The notes below the pieces were generated by a model. That model was given only the letters and a program-made list of their open reading frames with translations. It did not search any database and was not told where the DNA came from. A DNA stretch of 64,000 nt from NCBI RefSeq assembly GCF_004770105.1, contig NZ_RQEY01000016.1:248001-312000 (forward strand), written 5' to 3'. A program made the position numbers and the translations under genes. This stretch comes from Leptospira andrefontaineae (GTDB lineage Bacteria; Spirochaetota; Leptospiria; Leptospirales; Leptospiraceae). Shown here one piece after another: positions 18,087 to 27,227 of the stretch; position 1 is the stretch's first letter, and each line of letters starts with the position of its first letter.

Positions 18087-19169
18087 TTAAGAGACTTTAG
18101 ACTTTCGAAGATACTCTCTAGGAGAAACACCTTGTATAGATTTGAATGCAAGATTGAAAGTTGCCTTTGAATTGAAGCCGGATCTGTAAGCAACTGAGAG
18201 AATATTGGCTCCTTCTTCTTTTTGTAATATACGAACCGCTTCTGCTACTCTGAAACCGTTTACAAACTTTGAAAAGTTAGTGCCTTTTCTCTGATTTAGA
18301 AATTCCGAAAGTTGATATGGTTTGATATCTAACTGATTGGATAGTATGGAAAGAGAAAGATCTTCTTGTAGATAGATCTTTCCTTTTGACATCAAACTTT
18401 CTAAACGATTTTCCAGATCTGTCGTGTCCACACCTTCCAATCTGGAATTACGATATGCATCTCTCATAGAAGGTCCCATCTCACTAAAAACTTCCGGAGC
18501 GTAAATTTGTGCTAAATAACCTGCTACTGCGTAGATCACAGTGCTTAAAACAGAAATGAATAATAAATTAATATCTCTGATTAAATAAGAAATAACAAGG
18601 ATAGAAGTTACACTTCCACTTCCGATCACGACGAACAGAAGTATCCTTGCGCCTGCATCTTTTTGTAGCCTCTCCAATCGGAAAGCCGCCCTTGTCTGCC
18701 AAACTATAGAAGAATAAAATACCAAATTTGCAGAATAAGCACCTAACAATAGGATATCCGACCAACTTGTGGAATTTTTTTCGAAATAATCTACAGGTCG
18801 GCTTCCAAAGATTTGAGGTAAAACTAAATACAAGATTGGGAATAATATAAGAAGAAGTATTCCTGGAAGATAAAAACTCCTTTCGAAGGCTGTGAACTTC
18901 TCCTCTCGAACCGTAACGGAATACAAACTATACATTCCAGGTCCTAAAAACCAGGCGAATGGAATATGAAGATGATTTAAAAACGAAGGTTCGAAATAAA
19001 TCCCCTTCAAAAGAAAATAAACGTATAAGAATTGGATAGAAACACAAAAAGATAATAAAGATAAGATCTTTAAACCGGCGCTTCTTTCCGGACGGAGTAA
19101 GCATGCCACAGAAAGAAGCATACAAAACAACACTCCGAAGAATACAATCTCATGGAAATGAGGAACCAC
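18087..19169 (-). CDS. Membrane-bound AraC-family transcriptional regulator
   Basis: 360 residues from a GTG start (no ATG upstream; Shine-Dalgarno weak). The N-terminal ~220 residues are very hydrophobic, with about six or seven membrane helices. The C-terminal ~100 residues are a typical AraC DNA-binding domain: first helix-turn-helix LSNQLDIKPYQLSEFLN, second ILSVAYRSGFNSKATFNLAFK, then GVSPREYL. Such proteins sense a signal in the membrane and bind DNA directly. It lies just upstream of the S15-type hydrolase on the same strand, a plausible target. Confidence 0.85.
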   Translation of the reverse strand: MVPHFHEIVFFGVLFCMLLSVACLLRPERSAGLKILSLLSFCVSIQFLYVYFLLKGIYFEPSFLNHLHIPFAWFLGPGMYSLYSVTVREEKFTAFERSFYLPGILLLILFPILYLVLPQIFGSRPVDYFEKNSTSWSDILLLGAYSANLVFYSSIVWQTRAAFRLERLQKDAGARILLFVVIGSGSVTSILVISYLIRDINLLFISVLSTVIYAVAGYLAQIYAPEVFSEMGPSMRDAYRNSRLEGVDTTDLENRLESLMSKGKIYLQEDLSLSILSNQLDIKPYQLSEFLNQRKGTNFSKFVNGFRVAEAVRILQKEEGANILSVAYRSGFNSKATFNLAFKSIQGVSPREYLRKSKVS

Positions 19170-19348
19170 GAACTAATTGGATGAATTTTTATCGCATACT
19201 TGTCAAGTTCTTACGTTTAGATTAGAAGCCGATAAATCCCTTTTCAGAGCAGAAACTTGGGTCGTTTTAGTCTAAAATATCCTAGAAAGAGCCCCGTTTT
19301 TCGAGATTCCTTTCTAAGTTTTTTGGGAAATTTTTCGAAACTATTAGT

Positions 19349-20647
19349 ATGGCATTTAGAGGGTTCCTCATATTATTCTTCTTAATTCCCTCTTATATAT
19401 TTTCCGAAACCCAGGTATTGTTCAGATGGAAAATGAAATCCGGAGACGATCTGGAATTGAATGAATACCACCGAGTAAGGGCAAGACAAGGCCATAGAGT
19501 TATCAATAGGGAAGATAAAAATCGAATTTTGTTAAAGGCAACCAGCTGTAAAAAGGAAGGCTGTGATTTTTCAGCAATATTCGATACATATATTAAATTT
19601 CCTGAATTAGATCCTGCATTTTATAAGGACAAAACTTTCAAGAGTAAATTTAATATTTCAGAAACGGGACAGTATACCGTTCCTCCCGAATACAGTATGC
19701 CTAATCTAAGATCTTTGCCTAGCTTCTCCGCAAAAGAGGTGGGTGTGGGCGAAGAATGGACCAAACCTGCTTCTGAAAGTTTTCAGTTTCCTAGTGCCAG
19801 AATAGAGATCCCAGTACAAGCAAAGTATGTTTACCAAGGTAAGGGAGACTGGGAATATGCTGGCAAAAAAGGAAATGCGGACCTGATAGAATATAATTAT
19901 AATTTAATGAAAGAATCAGATCCGATCGCTCAGAATATTCCTTACAAAATTTACGGTTTTGCAAAAGGAAAAGTATTTTTTGATTCTGAACAAGGTGTCC
20001 CTCAATACAAGTATGTCCAACTTGCTTATACCTTCGTATTTCCAAATGGGATCGCGCAAGAAATGTCTTTTGAGATCCACGGAGTGTATTCTAAACAAAA
20101 CTCAGTTACAGAAAACGATAAGGACAAAATTGCAGAAGAAGTCAAAAGGATCTTAGGCCCTTTCCCGGAAGGAAGTACTTACCCTAAAAAGAAACCTACT
20201 GGTAAAAAAGGAAACGGATTAGAATGGCCTGAATGGGAAGGAAATCCGGAAGAGGAAGTTCCGGACCGTGCACCTGTAGAGATCAGAAAATCGAATGAAG
20301 GTGTTGTACTTTCTTTAGATAATCTTCTTTTTGATTATAATAAATCTGAACTAAAACCGGAAGCAAAAAAGGTTTTGGAAAGAATTGCGGACGTTCTTAA
20401 AAAATACCCGGACAGAGAAATTCGGATCGGCGGGCATACGGACGATAAAGGAAGCCAAGAGTATAATCTCAAACTTTCCCAAGACAGAGCATTATCAGTT
20501 CTGCAAGAATTAAGAGATTCTCATGGAGTTGAAGAAACAAGAATGTCTTATAGAGGTTACGGAAAGTCTCAACCGGTATCTGAAAATTCAACAGAAGCAG
20601 GTAGAGCGAAAAACCGAAGAGTGGATATCACTATCGTTTTGGAATAA
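19349..20647 (+). CDS. OmpA-family outer membrane-associated protein
   Basis: 432 residues. A signal peptide covers about residues 1-19 (LILFFLIPSYIFS), followed by roughly 260 residues of beta-rich sequence with no family I recognise. A proline/lysine-rich linker precedes an OmpA-like peptidoglycan-binding domain from about 318 to the end, with LLFDYNKSEL, GGHTDDKGS and GRAKNRRVDI. The domain binds diaminopimelate peptidoglycan, so the protein should tether the outer membrane or sit in the periplasm. No clear ribosome site before 19349. Confidence 0.88.
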   Translation: MAFRGFLILFFLIPSYIFSETQVLFRWKMKSGDDLELNEYHRVRARQGHRVINREDKNRILLKATSCKKEGCDFSAIFDTYIKFPELDPAFYKDKTFKSKFNISETGQYTVPPEYSMPNLRSLPSFSAKEVGVGEEWTKPASESFQFPSARIEIPVQAKYVYQGKGDWEYAGKKGNADLIEYNYNLMKESDPIAQNIPYKIYGFAKGKVFFDSEQGVPQYKYVQLAYTFVFPNGIAQEMSFEIHGVYSKQNSVTENDKDKIAEEVKRILGPFPEGSTYPKKKPTGKKGNGLEWPEWEGNPEEEVPDRAPVEIRKSNEGVVLSLDNLLFDYNKSELKPEAKKVLERIADVLKKYPDREIRIGGHTDDKGSQEYNLKLSQDRALSVLQELRDSHGVEETRMSYRGYGKSQPVSENSTEAGRAKNRRVDITIVLE

Positions 20648-20682
20648 TCTTCGGCTTTTTGCCCTTAGTGAGAAGTTTCTAA

Positions 20683-20910
20683 TTAGAAATAACCTTCACT
20701 TTCGCATTCGTTAAAATGATTATTTTCCACTAAGCAGGCAAGAAGGATGTTATTATAAGATTCTGTTCCAGGGTCGTGAGCGGCCACTGCTTGGCAAACT
20801 GCATCTCTCATTATTTTTCTTCTGTCTTGGCAACGTTCAACCGGGTTACTTCCGCAGGAAATAAAACCGAATATTAGAATAAGACAAAATACTATAGTTC
20901 TAACTTTCAT
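20683..20910 (-). CDS. Small cysteine-rich lipoprotein
   Basis: 75 residues from ATG 20910, preceded by AGG at 8 bases; a GTG three codons earlier is less likely. A signal peptide with lipobox FGFISCGS is followed by about 55 mature residues with four further Cys (ERCQDR, DAVCQA, LLACLV, NECES), suggesting two disulfides. No family recognised. Convergent with the OmpA gene ending at 20647. Confidence 0.72.
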   Translation of the reverse strand: MKVRTIVFCLILIFGFISCGSNPVERCQDRRKIMRDAVCQAVAAHDPGTESYNNILLACLVENNHFNECESEGYF

Positions 20911-21005
20911 TCTTTTCACCTATTTCTGTTTGGATTGGCAGCGGATAACATAACGAAAGATATAAAAAAAGCAAGGAGTTTTGGCAAAAAGGAGAAGAGA
21001 AACTT

Positions 21006-21080
21006 TTATAGTCCGTTCCAAAAATTTGTTTGTCGATGCCGGTTGATCGCGGGCTTCAAGAGCCGAAGGCTCTTATATAA
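21006..21080 (-). repeat. Intergenic hairpin repeat, copy C
   Basis: AAGAGCC (21058-21064), GAA, GGCTCTT (21068-21074) is preceded by GCGGGCTTC and, further off, TTATAGTCCG (21006-21015). The same blocks flank the hairpin at 23533-23590 (copy D). It sits just past the stop of the sulfatase-like gene, but there is no T-run on the minus strand. Confidence 0.6.
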
Positions 21081-21088
21081 AACGGATT

Positions 21089-23488
21089 CTATTCGTGGAT
21101 GTACCCCCAACTTTCTAATACTTTTCGAACTTCTTTTCCTAAAGCAGCCTGCTCCGAAGATTCTGAATTTCCAGAAAGCCCCGCATCATTATAGAAATAA
21201 GGTATTTTTGAAGTTTTGAATTCGTACGGAAGTTTTGCGGAAGCCACTGATTCAGGAGAATCTCTGTATATTTTAGAACTTGCATCCGATAAAATTCCCC
21301 ATTTTCCGGATTTATAATCTTCCGGTTTTCCATCCTTAGAAATGGACAAACGAAATCCAAAAACCGGCTCTACTGTGTAGAAGGATAGGATACTTTCTTT
21401 ACCTGCTTCTTGTTTTACAGTGATAGATGCGGACTTTGTTTCTAATCTATTTTCAGTAAACGAAGTGTCCGATTGTATTTTATAAATTCCAGCTTGTATA
21501 CCGATCTCGATCTTGCGTGTACATTCTTTTTCGCAAGCAGGCAATCTGAGTTTGAAAACATTCTTCTTCAAACTATGGGAATCCAATTCCTGTCTTGCTT
21601 TTGTTAAAAGTGATGAATTACTCGTAAAAAGGTTTTGTAATTCCCCGGGATCAGAAACCAAAGAGTAGAATTCCTCAGTCATTTTATGAGGTTCTCCTTC
21701 TTTGGTCCTTCTTACAAAATCGTAACCAGGATATCTACGAATAAGTTTGTATTCTTTAGTTCGAATGGATTCCGAAAATCTTCCTTCGGTATATACAAAA
21801 TTCTCGGATTCTGGACCTTCTTCTCCGTAGATAACTTTTGAGTAATCATTTCCATCACAAGAATTCGGATCGCAAGGGAATCCTAAGGCCCCCGCTAAAG
21901 TAGGAAAAAGAGAAAGTAGGGAAACCTGTTCGGAGAAAATTCTTTGTTTGATATTCGATTTTGTTGATATAGGAGGATGAATGATCCAAGGAACTTTGAT
22001 CTCTTCATCATAATGTGTTTCCCCGTGAGCATGCAAATTTTCTGCCACGAAATGATGATGATAATAATGTTCCATGGATTGTAATTCTCCATGATCTGCA
22101 ACCACTGCGATCCAGGATTTATCGAAGGCGCCTGTCTTTTTTGCTTCTTCTAAAATTTTGCCTATAACCTCGTCCGTATATAAAATCTCAGCCATATACT
22201 TTCTTACATAAGGATCGTAGCTATTCCAGATCTTTGGATCCGTCTTCTTTGCCAGAATATCCATATACTTTCTTTCAGGTAGATAAGGATAATGAGGAGT
22301 ATTGATATTTATATGGAGAAAAAATCTTCTGTTTTTGTTTTCTTTTAGGAACTTTATAGATTCTGCAAGTATGAGTTCCGTATCGTCTTTGTCTTTTCCA
22401 GGCTGAAATAGTTTGTGAAATCCTAGATCAACTCCCACTCCCGTATAATCCAGAAGAAATACATTATTCATAAGACTTGCAGTTAAGTAGCCTTTGGATC
22501 TAAGATGATTCGGAAGTGTTTCCGGTTTTTTAGAATAGAATATTTTTCTATGAAGATTGCTCGAATAGAACCAAGCGTTCCCAAGACCTAATTCGGATGT
22601 GATCTTAGAAGTAAAAAAAGAAATCATACTCGGTTTAGTCCAATTCCCGTTAGAAAAAGCATTTTCAAAAACAATAGAATCAGAAGCTAACTCATCCAAA
22701 TAAGGACTGGTAGGGACAGGGGAGCCACCGAACCCCAAACGATCCGGCCTAAGCGCATCTACTACGATCAATATTACGTTTTCTTTAGGTCCCCAAAGTT
22801 TTGGGTCAGCCACAGAAGCATATAATGTTGGTTGTCCTACAAATAAAAGATCGTTTTGATTTTTAGGGATCCATTCAAAATTCCAAGTAATAGTAGGGTC
22901 TTCTTCTAAAGATTTGGAGATGGATTCTGGGACCTTGACCTTATGATCGACCCATTCTCTTCCTTGGCTTTGTATGTCTTCGGAGAATACGATAGAATCT
23001 CCTAATTTCACGATCAATTTTCCCGAACTTGGAACATTCTCTCCTAAGGAAGAAAGTGCTGTAGTAGAGAAATCCAAAACAACGTTTTGTAGATCGTAAA
23101 GTTTTGCCTGAGGAATAATAAACTCCGAGGAAATATTACAGCCACCATCTTGGAATAGAAGTAAACTATCTCTGGATTCGTTTAGAAGAGTTTGTTTATC
23201 TTTTAAGATAGTAAGTTGGGTATTTCTCCATTTTTCGCTAAGAGGAAGTTCCGAATAACGGGATGGATTCTTTTTATAATGATAAGAGATCTTTTTAATG
23301 GCTTCTTCTGAATTTCCTTTGCATACACTTCCTGTTTTTTTTAAGGAACGAAGTCCATCCCAAACAGGGATTATGGTCTCTTCTTCTTTTGAAAACGATC
23401 CGGGAAAAATTTGCCTGCACTCCTGTAAGAGTATGCAGAGCAGGATCGGGATCAATATCTTAGAAAGTTTGGAACCAAAAGAAATCAT
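21089..23488 (-). CDS. Membrane-linked sulfatase / alkaline phosphatase superfamily protein
   Basis: 799 residues. An N-terminal hydrophobic stretch (8-22) ends at LLQEC, a poor lipobox, so signal anchor or lipoprotein. Residues 30-230 are unassigned. The catalytic domain starts at NVILIVVDALRPDR (metal ligand D244) with the nucleophile region NWTKPSM: Thr284 where sulfatases use Cys or Ser. VVADHGE supplies further metal ligands, followed by HGETHYDEEIKVPW. A Thr nucleophile is usual in phosphatase, phosphodiesterase and phosphoglycerol/phosphoethanolamine transferase branches, so cleavage or transfer of a phospho-group may be more likely than sulfate. The C-terminal ~130 residues look like a beta-sandwich. 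It is flanked by two copies of the same hairpin repeat. Confidence 0.8.
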   Translation of the reverse strand: MISFGSKLSKILIPILLCILLQECRQIFPGSFSKEEETIIPVWDGLRSLKKTGSVCKGNSEEAIKKISYHYKKNPSRYSELPLSEKWRNTQLTILKDKQTLLNESRDSLLLFQDGGCNISSEFIIPQAKLYDLQNVVLDFSTTALSSLGENVPSSGKLIVKLGDSIVFSEDIQSQGREWVDHKVKVPESISKSLEEDPTITWNFEWIPKNQNDLLFVGQPTLYASVADPKLWGPKENVILIVVDALRPDRLGFGGSPVPTSPYLDELASDSIVFENAFSNGNWTKPSMISFFTSKITSELGLGNAWFYSSNLHRKIFYSKKPETLPNHLRSKGYLTASLMNNVFLLDYTGVGVDLGFHKLFQPGKDKDDTELILAESIKFLKENKNRRFFLHININTPHYPYLPERKYMDILAKKTDPKIWNSYDPYVRKYMAEILYTDEVIGKILEEAKKTGAFDKSWIAVVADHGELQSMEHYYHHHFVAENLHAHGETHYDEEIKVPWIIHPPISTKSNIKQRIFSEQVSLLSLFPTLAGALGFPCDPNSCDGNDYSKVIYGEEGPESENFVYTEGRFSESIRTKEYKLIRRYPGYDFVRRTKEGEPHKMTEEFYSLVSDPGELQNLFTSNSSLLTKARQELDSHSLKKNVFKLRLPACEKECTRKIEIGIQAGIYKIQSDTSFTENRLETKSASITVKQEAGKESILSFYTVEPVFGFRLSISKDGKPEDYKSGKWGILSDASSKIYRDSPESVASAKLPYEFKTSKIPYFYNDAGLSGNSESSEQAALGKEVRKVLESWGYIHE

Positions 23489-23532
23489 AAGAACAAGGAC
23501 AGAATTTTACTTGAGGGGTCCGTTTACAACAC

Positions 23533-23590
23533 TTATAGTCCGCCATGCGGGCTTCAAGAGCCTGGAACTTTTGGGACAGGCTCTTATCAT
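23533..23590 (-). repeat. Intergenic hairpin repeat, copy D
   Basis: AAGAGCCTG (23556-23564) and CAGGCTCTT (23577-23585) form a perfect 9-base-pair stem with a 12-base loop. GCGGGCTTCAAGAGCC is identical over 16 bases to copy C, and TTATAGTCCG (23533-23542) is shared as well. Located about 45 bases upstream of the sulfatase-like start. Confidence 0.6.
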
Positions 23591-23624
23591 CCGGATGAAC
23601 ACCATTCAGTGAACGGTTGTTTGA

Positions 23625-23643
23625 GCGAACAGAACGTTCGTTA
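23625..23643. promoter_or_regulatory. GAACGTTC palindrome upstream of the MaoC pair
   Basis: The perfect 8-base palindrome GAACGTTC (23632-23639), followed by GTT, lies about 110 bases before the dehydratase start at 23747. It resembles the AACGTT operators near the FAS gene; regulator unknown. Confidence 0.35.
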
Positions 23644-23746
23644 CTAAAAATTCAATGGACCTGTGGGATCGGTGTCTAAAAAATAGGGCCATAGAAACTA
23701 CCTTCGATCCTTCGAAGGTTTTAAACCAATCCAAAGGAAAAGGATT

Positions 23747-24199
23747 ATGGCAGAAAAAGGCATTTCAAAAGACCTGATCGGCACAAAACTCGACTCCTAC
23801 GAATTCGACGTAGAAAGAGGAAAGATAAAAGAGTTTTGTCTAGCGATCGGCGAAAGCAATCCGATATACTTCGATTTAGAAGCGGCAAAAAAAGCGGGAT
23901 ACGAGGACATTCCAGCTCCTCCTACATTTCCTACTGTAATCCAATTTTGGGGATATCCTAAAATTTGGAAAGATATGGAAAATATGGGAGTTGATACTTC
24001 CAGGATCCTACATCTTAAAGAAAAATATAATTATGTGAAAACTCTTTATCCTGGTAAGGTTTCTTCTCAGGGTGAATGTGTTAACGTAACTGTCGGTAAA
24101 ATGGACACTATGACTTTCCGCACCACCATTCGTAATGCGAAAGGTGAAACTGTGATTGAAGCAGAGATGTCTATTTTCATCCGTAAACCGGAACAGTGA
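23747..24199 (+). CDS. MaoC-like (R)-hydroxyacyl dehydratase, HadA-type subunit
   Basis: 150 residues with an N-terminal MaoC/FAS1-like hot-dog fold: [30 protein letters not shown], then [14 protein letters not shown] and [15 protein letters not shown]. It lacks the D-x-N-xx-H catalytic block, as expected for the non-catalytic, substrate-binding subunit of HadAB-type heterodimers in which the partner supplies the active site. The partner is 13 bases downstream. The pair would dehydrate (3R)-hydroxyacyl-ACP or -CoA. ATG at 23747 follows AAAGGAAAAGGA. Confidence 0.85.
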   Translation: MAEKGISKDLIGTKLDSYEFDVERGKIKEFCLAIGESNPIYFDLEAAKKAGYEDIPAPPTFPTVIQFWGYPKIWKDMENMGVDTSRILHLKEKYNYVKTLYPGKVSSQGECVNVTVGKMDTMTFRTTIRNAKGETVIEAEMSIFIRKPEQ

Positions 24200-24212
24200 T
24201 AGGAGGATTAAG

Positions 24213-24629
24213 ATGAGTAAAATTGAATTCGACAAGTACGAAGTAGGACAAGAGCTCCCTCCTTTAAAAGTGGATACTATTACACATGCGCATTTAGTGC
24301 GTTATGCGGGAGCGAGTGGTGACTTTAACCCGATCCATAATGATCCGGATTTCGCTCGTAAGACCGGATTGGATGGAACTATTGCTCATGGTATGTTCGT
24401 AATGGCTCAGATCGGAAGACTTTGCACTTCTTGGGCGGACCAAAAGCAAATTAAAGAATTCGGAGTCACTTTCAAAGCGATGACCAAGCCTGGACAAAAG
24501 TTAACTTGTTCCGGTAAAGTTAAACGTAAGAAAGAAGAAAACGGAGAGAAACTTCTTACAGTGGCTGTAGAGGCTGCTGACGAATCTGGAGAAGTGAAAG
24601 CTTCCGGAGAATTAGTAGTTATCTGCTAA
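24213..24629 (+). CDS. MaoC-like dehydratase, catalytic HadB-type subunit
   Basis: 138 residues from ATG 24213, chosen because AGGAGG lies exactly six bases before it; an upstream ATG at 24156 lies inside the preceding gene. The hydratase motif is intact: YAGASGDFNPIHNDPDFARK (Asp, Asn and His of D-F-N-P-I-H) followed by GTIAHGMFVMAQ. It forms the catalytic half of a heterodimeric (R)-specific hydroxyacyl dehydratase with the gene in front. In mycobacteria such pairs elongate fatty acids downstream of FAS I, which makes its presence alongside a type I FAS notable. Confidence 0.9.
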   Translation: MSKIEFDKYEVGQELPPLKVDTITHAHLVRYAGASGDFNPIHNDPDFARKTGLDGTIAHGMFVMAQIGRLCTSWADQKQIKEFGVTFKAMTKPGQKLTCSGKVKRKKEENGEKLLTVAVEAADESGEVKASGELVVIC

Positions 24630-24653
24630 TCTTTCCGTTTATCTGAATGATGA

Positions 24654-24682
24654 AAAAGCCTCCGATCTCGGGGGCTTTTTTT
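24654..24682 (+). terminator. Rho-independent terminator after the MaoC pair
   Basis: AAAAGCCTCC pairs with GGGGGCTTTT (one G-U pair) around a GATCTC loop and continues into T7 on the + strand. Confidence 0.85.
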
Positions 24683-24737
24683 ATGTCCGAGAATAATTCT
24701 AACCTAAAAATAGATTGTTCTTCCTTTAAATTTAGAT

Positions 24738-25106
24738 ATGCCTTTGCCCATGATAAACGCAGGCAAAAGTGTACAATATTTCGGGATCTTCTTATTGATC
24801 GAAGGATTTCTTTTGATCACTGTCCCTAATTTTTTCTTAGGTCTTTTCTTATTAAGTGCAAGTGATGTTTGGGTGAGAGTGGTTGGCCTTACTCTAATTA
24901 TATTAGGATATTTTTATTTTAGAATGGGACAGGAAAATATTCGCCCTTTCTTAAAATTAACCACTCATTCCAGAACGTTTCAGTTTATAGTCTTGGTTAT
25001 ATTTGTATTACTTGGATGGATTCATCCTATGATATTATTACCAAGCGGATTTGAATTTTTATGCGGGGTATGGACCTTCTCCCTCTTAAAAAAGGAAAAG
25101 GTGTAG
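24738..25106 (+). CDS. Small integral membrane protein
   Basis: 122 residues with four predicted membrane helices (about 13-35, 40-60, 76-95, 98-115) and a short charged tail KKEKV. No family recognised with confidence. A second in-frame ATG at 24750 could also be the start. It ends six bases before the convergent PP2C gene. Confidence 0.65.
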   Translation: MPLPMINAGKSVQYFGIFLLIEGFLLITVPNFFLGLFLLSASDVWVRVVGLTLIILGYFYFRMGQENIRPFLKLTTHSRTFQFIVLVIFVLLGWIHPMILLPSGFEFLCGVWTFSLLKKEKV

Positions 25107-25112
25107 GTCCTT

Positions 25113-27227
25113 TTAGGCGGGATATTCGGGAGTTTCTCGGGATTCGATTGCGATGATAGTGATATCATCGTATCTCTGCTCATCTCCTCTAGATCTTTCT
25201 TCCATTACTACTAATTCTTCCAATAGTTTTTGAAGACTCACGTTGGAAAGTGTGGATGCTCTGGCTGCAATTGTCTCCACAGTGCTCCATCTATTCTCCT
25301 TTCTTCTATTCTCTATAAGTCCATCAGAGAAAAGTAATAAACGGCTACCGGTAGGGAACTTATAGGTAGAGAATTCAATCTCTAGATCATCAAATAGTCC
25401 TAATATAGGACCTGTTTTATGAAGTAATTCATATTTACTATCAGGGGAAAGTAAAACCTGATCCGGATGTCCGGCAGAAGCATATAGAACTTCTTTTTTC
25501 TCTAGATAAATATCTGCAACGAAGCAAGGGAAGATACTTTCGAGGGTGTCAAACTTTCTTAAAAATCTTCCATTCAGTTCTTTTAATACATGAGTGGGAC
25601 AAGGAAGCTTTTTTAACTCTTCGTATTCAGTCTTTAACGCCATGGTCATAAGACTTGCTTGTACCCCATGTCCTACTGCATCTGCTAAAAGTACTCTTAC
25701 TTGGCCTGGGTTAATCTCTGAAATATCTAAGAAATCCCCACCCACTTTTTCCAAAGGTTTGTATACGTAATCGAAACGAATTCCTTTGATCTCTCTTTCC
25801 GGAGGAGTAAGGATTTTTCTCTGTACGTTTTGAGCGATCTCTAATTCTCGATTGATCTGTTGTAGAGTATCGTTCAGAGTTCTGGTCCTATCTTCTACTT
25901 TTTGAACCAACTTTTCTTTCATTTCGAAAAGTTCTAAGTTCATGGTTTGCAGATCTTCTGTAAGAAGTTTTGCTTCTTTATACTTAGAAGAACGATCCGA
26001 AGCGATCACCAAAGATTGTAAGAACACGAAAAGTACGAGTGCAATATGTGAAACTTGATGAGAGGAAACTTTTAGAATATAAGTATAGAATAGATCGATC
26101 GCTACTCCTAAGAATAATATCCCTGAGCCGTATAAAATATAAGAAGAGTTGTTTTCTTTATCAAAGTCTATTCCAAAGATCACGTAGATAACGTAACCGA
26201 TCGTGATCCCAATAAATAAATGGAAATACGCGACCTTACTACTATTGAATTCCAAAGAGCCGAACAGAGTCATTAGAATGAATAGAGAGATAATCGCTAA
26301 GGAAATTCTTACGTATAACTTTGATGCATATACTGTGAATGTTTCATAGAAGAATAGAAGATACAATCCAGTAGCACACATCATGGAGATCTGTTCTATC
26401 ATCTGTATACCGTTCTGGTTGATAGAAGGGAAAAACTCCATGAGAAGTCTTGTATTTGTGACAAGAGTTCTCATCCCGATCGCCATACTCATAAATCCAA
26501 AATATAAGGGAGCCTTACTGGATCTTAAATATAAATACAGGGAAATATGATATAGCCCCATAATCACTAGACTGGAGAATGCAAAAATATCAGTGAAGAT
26601 GGTTCTGGTCCTTGTGGACAACATCACTTCGGAAGGACCTAATTTAATTGGAGAACTGATCCCTCCTTGTCTTGCGAAATTATTCGTAACAAAAAGTGAA
26701 ACTTCTATCTGACTGGAACTAGGAACAAATGAAAAAGACCTGGGCTGGACCCTTGCGACGCTTGTCTGAGGAGAAGTAGATGGGCCTCCGGATTCTCCTT
26801 GGAATTCTCCGTCCAAGTATAATCGGTAGGAACTCCAAACGGTACCTAAACCTAGAGTGAGGACCTTCCCCACCCAAACATCTGGTAAAAGAACTTTGAG
26901 CCTATAGGTTGCGTAACCTAATCTTTCATAAGATGGATGTAGTTCAGTTTCTCTATTCCAAGAACCTGGGACAGTCATGTTCCCATGGAAGGATTCTAGG
27001 ATTTTTCCGGGCTCTTGGCTCCAGAAAAATTCCCATTCGCCGGATAGATCTACCGGACCGGAACTTGCACTTTGAATACCCCTAAGATCTATTATTCCTT
27101 TGTAAGCACGTAAGTTTTCTTCCTTATGCCAGGGGGTGAGAGACAAAAGGAAAATAAGGAAGCCGATGGGTCCTAATAAAAAGAATAAGTATTTTGCCGT
27201 GTGCATTGAGCAGGAAGGTTGAACCAT
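25113..27227 (-). CDS. 7TM receptor-coupled PP2C (SpoIIE-type) phosphatase
   Basis: 704 residues. An N-terminal hydrophobic anchor is followed by a periplasmic beta-jelly-roll domain (about 50-190) and seven membrane helices (about 205-400), the 7TMR-DISM arrangement. A coiled coil leads to a SpoIIE-type PP2C domain (about 455-690) with VGGDFLDI, LLADAVGHGVQASL and LLLFSDGL, whose Asp residues bind metal. It likely senses a small extracellular ligand and dephosphorylates an anti-sigma antagonist such as a STAS protein; one STAS gene lies in this window (42054) but not adjacent. Start uncertain: ATG 27227 has GGAGG directly abutting it, and ATG 27206 is the alternative. Confidence 0.87.
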   Translation of the reverse strand: MVQPSCSMHTAKYLFFLLGPIGFLIFLLSLTPWHKEENLRAYKGIIDLRGIQSASSGPVDLSGEWEFFWSQEPGKILESFHGNMTVPGSWNRETELHPSYERLGYATYRLKVLLPDVWVGKVLTLGLGTVWSSYRLYLDGEFQGESGGPSTSPQTSVARVQPRSFSFVPSSSQIEVSLFVTNNFARQGGISSPIKLGPSEVMLSTRTRTIFTDIFAFSSLVIMGLYHISLYLYLRSSKAPLYFGFMSMAIGMRTLVTNTRLLMEFFPSINQNGIQMIEQISMMCATGLYLLFFYETFTVYASKLYVRISLAIISLFILMTLFGSLEFNSSKVAYFHLFIGITIGYVIYVIFGIDFDKENNSSYILYGSGILFLGVAIDLFYTYILKVSSHQVSHIALVLFVFLQSLVIASDRSSKYKEAKLLTEDLQTMNLELFEMKEKLVQKVEDRTRTLNDTLQQINRELEIAQNVQRKILTPPEREIKGIRFDYVYKPLEKVGGDFLDISEINPGQVRVLLADAVGHGVQASLMTMALKTEYEELKKLPCPTHVLKELNGRFLRKFDTLESIFPCFVADIYLEKKEVLYASAGHPDQVLLSPDSKYELLHKTGPILGLFDDLEIEFSTYKFPTGSRLLLFSDGLIENRRKENRWSTVETIAARASTLSNVSLQKLLEELVVMEERSRGDEQRYDDITIIAIESRETPEYPA

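Noticed and set aside
20935..21219. 94-codon + strand frame
   Set aside because: It covers the intergenic hairpin repeat and the antisense of the sulfatase-like gene end; the protein has no signal, domain or plausible ribosome site.
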